Below, in pieces: positions 23,955-24,366 of a stretch of 24,366 nucleotides of DNA. The stretch is from UPXZ01 sp047973025 (GTDB lineage: Bacteria > Bacteroidota > Bacteroidia > Bacteroidales > Paludibacteraceae). Position 1 is the first letter of the stretch. Every line of letters begins with the position of its first letter. Both the position numbers and the translations under genes were made by a program. The notes beneath the pieces are model-generated. The model had not been told where the DNA came from. It did not search any database and saw nothing but the letters and a program-made list of their open reading frames with translations. Where the stretch lies: contig JBKEBE010000116.1 of the NCBI GenBank assembly GCA_047973025.1, forward strand, positions 1 through 24,366. The letters are read 5' to 3'.

Positions 23955-23985
23955 AGTATATTTAGCTTTTAAAATTAGTTCTGAA

Positions 23986-24016
23986 CAAAATTAAAAAAAA
24001 AAATCGGTTTACAAAA
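23986..24016 (-). promoter_or_regulatory. Promoter of the oxidoreductase-DUF1080 operon
   Basis: On the - strand, a TTTTTG ending at 24012, 18 bp, then TAATTTTG (23993-23986) fits the Bacteroidetes pattern, with the -7 box 31 bp upstream of the ATG at 23954. Confidence 0.6.
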
Positions 24017-24129
24017 AAATGGACAAAGCACTAACTTACTGTATAACAAAAGAATAAAAATTCAATAAAGATGTCATAAGGCATAGAATCGGTCGTAAGT
24101 AAATCGTGAAATAGAATCAAACTAAACCA

Positions 24130-24150
24130 CTATGGACTGGAAGTCCATAG
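24130..24150 (+). repeat. Subterminal hairpin of the IS200/IS605 left end
   Basis: The arms CTATGGACT (24130-24138) and AGTCCATAG (24142-24150) pair perfectly around GGA. Outer AAAC (24124-24127) and GTTT (24151-24154) could extend the stem past a two-base bulge. Such hairpins are the structures Y1 transposases recognise in single-stranded DNA. Confidence 0.7.
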
Positions 24151-24161
24151 GTTTGTTGAAA

Positions 24162-24182
24162 AGAAAGAATGAAATTCTTTCT
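24162..24182 (+). repeat. Second perfect hairpin upstream of tnpA
   Basis: AGAAAGAAT (24162-24170) and ATTCTTTCT (24174-24182) pair perfectly around GAA, ending 28 bp before the tnpA ATG. It may block read-through transcription into the transposase, as leader structures do in IS200. That role is inference. Confidence 0.6.
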
Positions 24183-24210
24183 ACTGTGTGGAAATATGTA
24201 CTTTTGAAGT

Positions 24211-24366
24211 ATGGAAAACAAACAACGATTTAATGGGCACACAATTTCAAGACTTACAGCTCATATTGTTTGGGTTACAAAATATCGTTATAAAGTATTG
24301 GATGGAGATATTAAAGTTAGATGTAGAACATTGATAAAACAAATTTGTATGACTGAAGATGTTACA
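24211..24366 (+). CDS. tnpA: IS200/IS605-family Y1 transposase TnpA (N-terminal 52 residues, cut by window end)
   Basis: The frame from ATG 24211 stays open to the window end and reads MENKQRFNGHTISRL, then TAHIVWVTKYRYKVL. That is the usual N-terminus of the small Y1 single-strand transposases (HHIVWxTKYRxxVL). The catalytic HUH motif and tyrosine lie beyond the window. A TACTTTTG box (24199-24206) matches the -7 consensus but sits only 4 bp before the ATG, so if it is the promoter the mRNA would be almost leaderless. The two hairpins upstream belong to the same element. Whether the copy is intact cannot be seen. Confidence 0.85.
   Translation, partial: MENKQRFNGHTISRLTAHIVWVTKYRYKVLDGDIKVRCRTLIKQICMTEDVT

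Larger units (their letters stand above)
24121..24366 (+). mobile_element. IS200/IS605-family element, left end (continues beyond window)
   Basis: A 9-bp perfect subterminal hairpin (24130-24150) and a Y1-type transposase start at 24211 together identify the left end of an IS200/IS605 insertion sequence. The exact end cannot be fixed: these elements have no terminal inverted repeats and make no target duplication. The right end, and any tnpB, are outside the window. Confidence 0.75.

Overview
The window looks like a chromosomal segment of a Bacteroidota organism, probably a Bacteroidales. The evidence is a porQ gene (type IX secretion), an OMP_b-brl_3-type outer-membrane barrel, a DUF4954 protein, DUF1080 and Gfo/Idh/MocA genes, the remnant of a hybrid two-component sensor, repeated TAnnTTTG (-7) promoter boxes, and the general absence of Shine-Dalgarno sequences. 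I cannot name a genus.

Layout. (1) 1-1122 is a decayed, mobile-element-like zone: the C-terminal end of a winged-helix-like protein, a perfect hairpin, and the 5' remnant of a hybrid two-component sensor gene. (2) 1123-2688 is a FAD-dependent dehydrogenase on the + strand. (3) 7144 down to 2672 (- strand) is a tight four-gene run: FemAB/GNAT-like acyltransferase, hexapeptide acyltransferase, asparagine-synthase-like protein without the N-terminal cysteine, and Wzx-type flippase. It looks like a cell-surface glycan or lipid-linked-intermediate modification operon with no glycosyltransferase. (4) 7393-13980 holds smpB (+), then, all on the - strand, an outer-membrane barrel protein, a DUF4954 left-handed beta-helix protein and hflX. 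(5) 14173-18921 (+) is a largely housekeeping block: porQ, cmk, ispH, pfkA and a low-molecular-weight tyrosine phosphatase. (6) 19123-20945 has two lipoproteins of unknown function on opposite strands. (7) 23954 down to 21162 (- strand) is an oxidoreductase plus double-DUF1080 pair that fits 3-keto-glycoside metabolism. (8) From about 24121 to the window end is the left end of an IS200/IS605-type element with the start of its Y1 transposase.

The least expected content is in the intergenic DNA of 16-21 kb. Three copies of a short (about 170 bp) element with imperfect terminal inverted repeats and a central hairpin lie after cmk, after ispH, and between the second lipoprotein and the DUF1080 gene. 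The central stem shows a compensatory base-pair change between two copies. A different repeat of about 100 bp, carrying a -7 box, an untranslated leader and a start codon, serves as the leader of the lipoprotein gene at 19123. It also lies in opposite orientation inside the first short element upstream of ispH. I recognise neither family. They are the best candidates here for something undescribed.

Promoters are called on the Bacteroidetes pattern (TTTG or TTG, about 19 bp, TAnnTTTG). Several boxes decide start codons, notably a GTG start at 7144 and an ATG start at 18448. No tRNA, rRNA or CRISPR array was seen.
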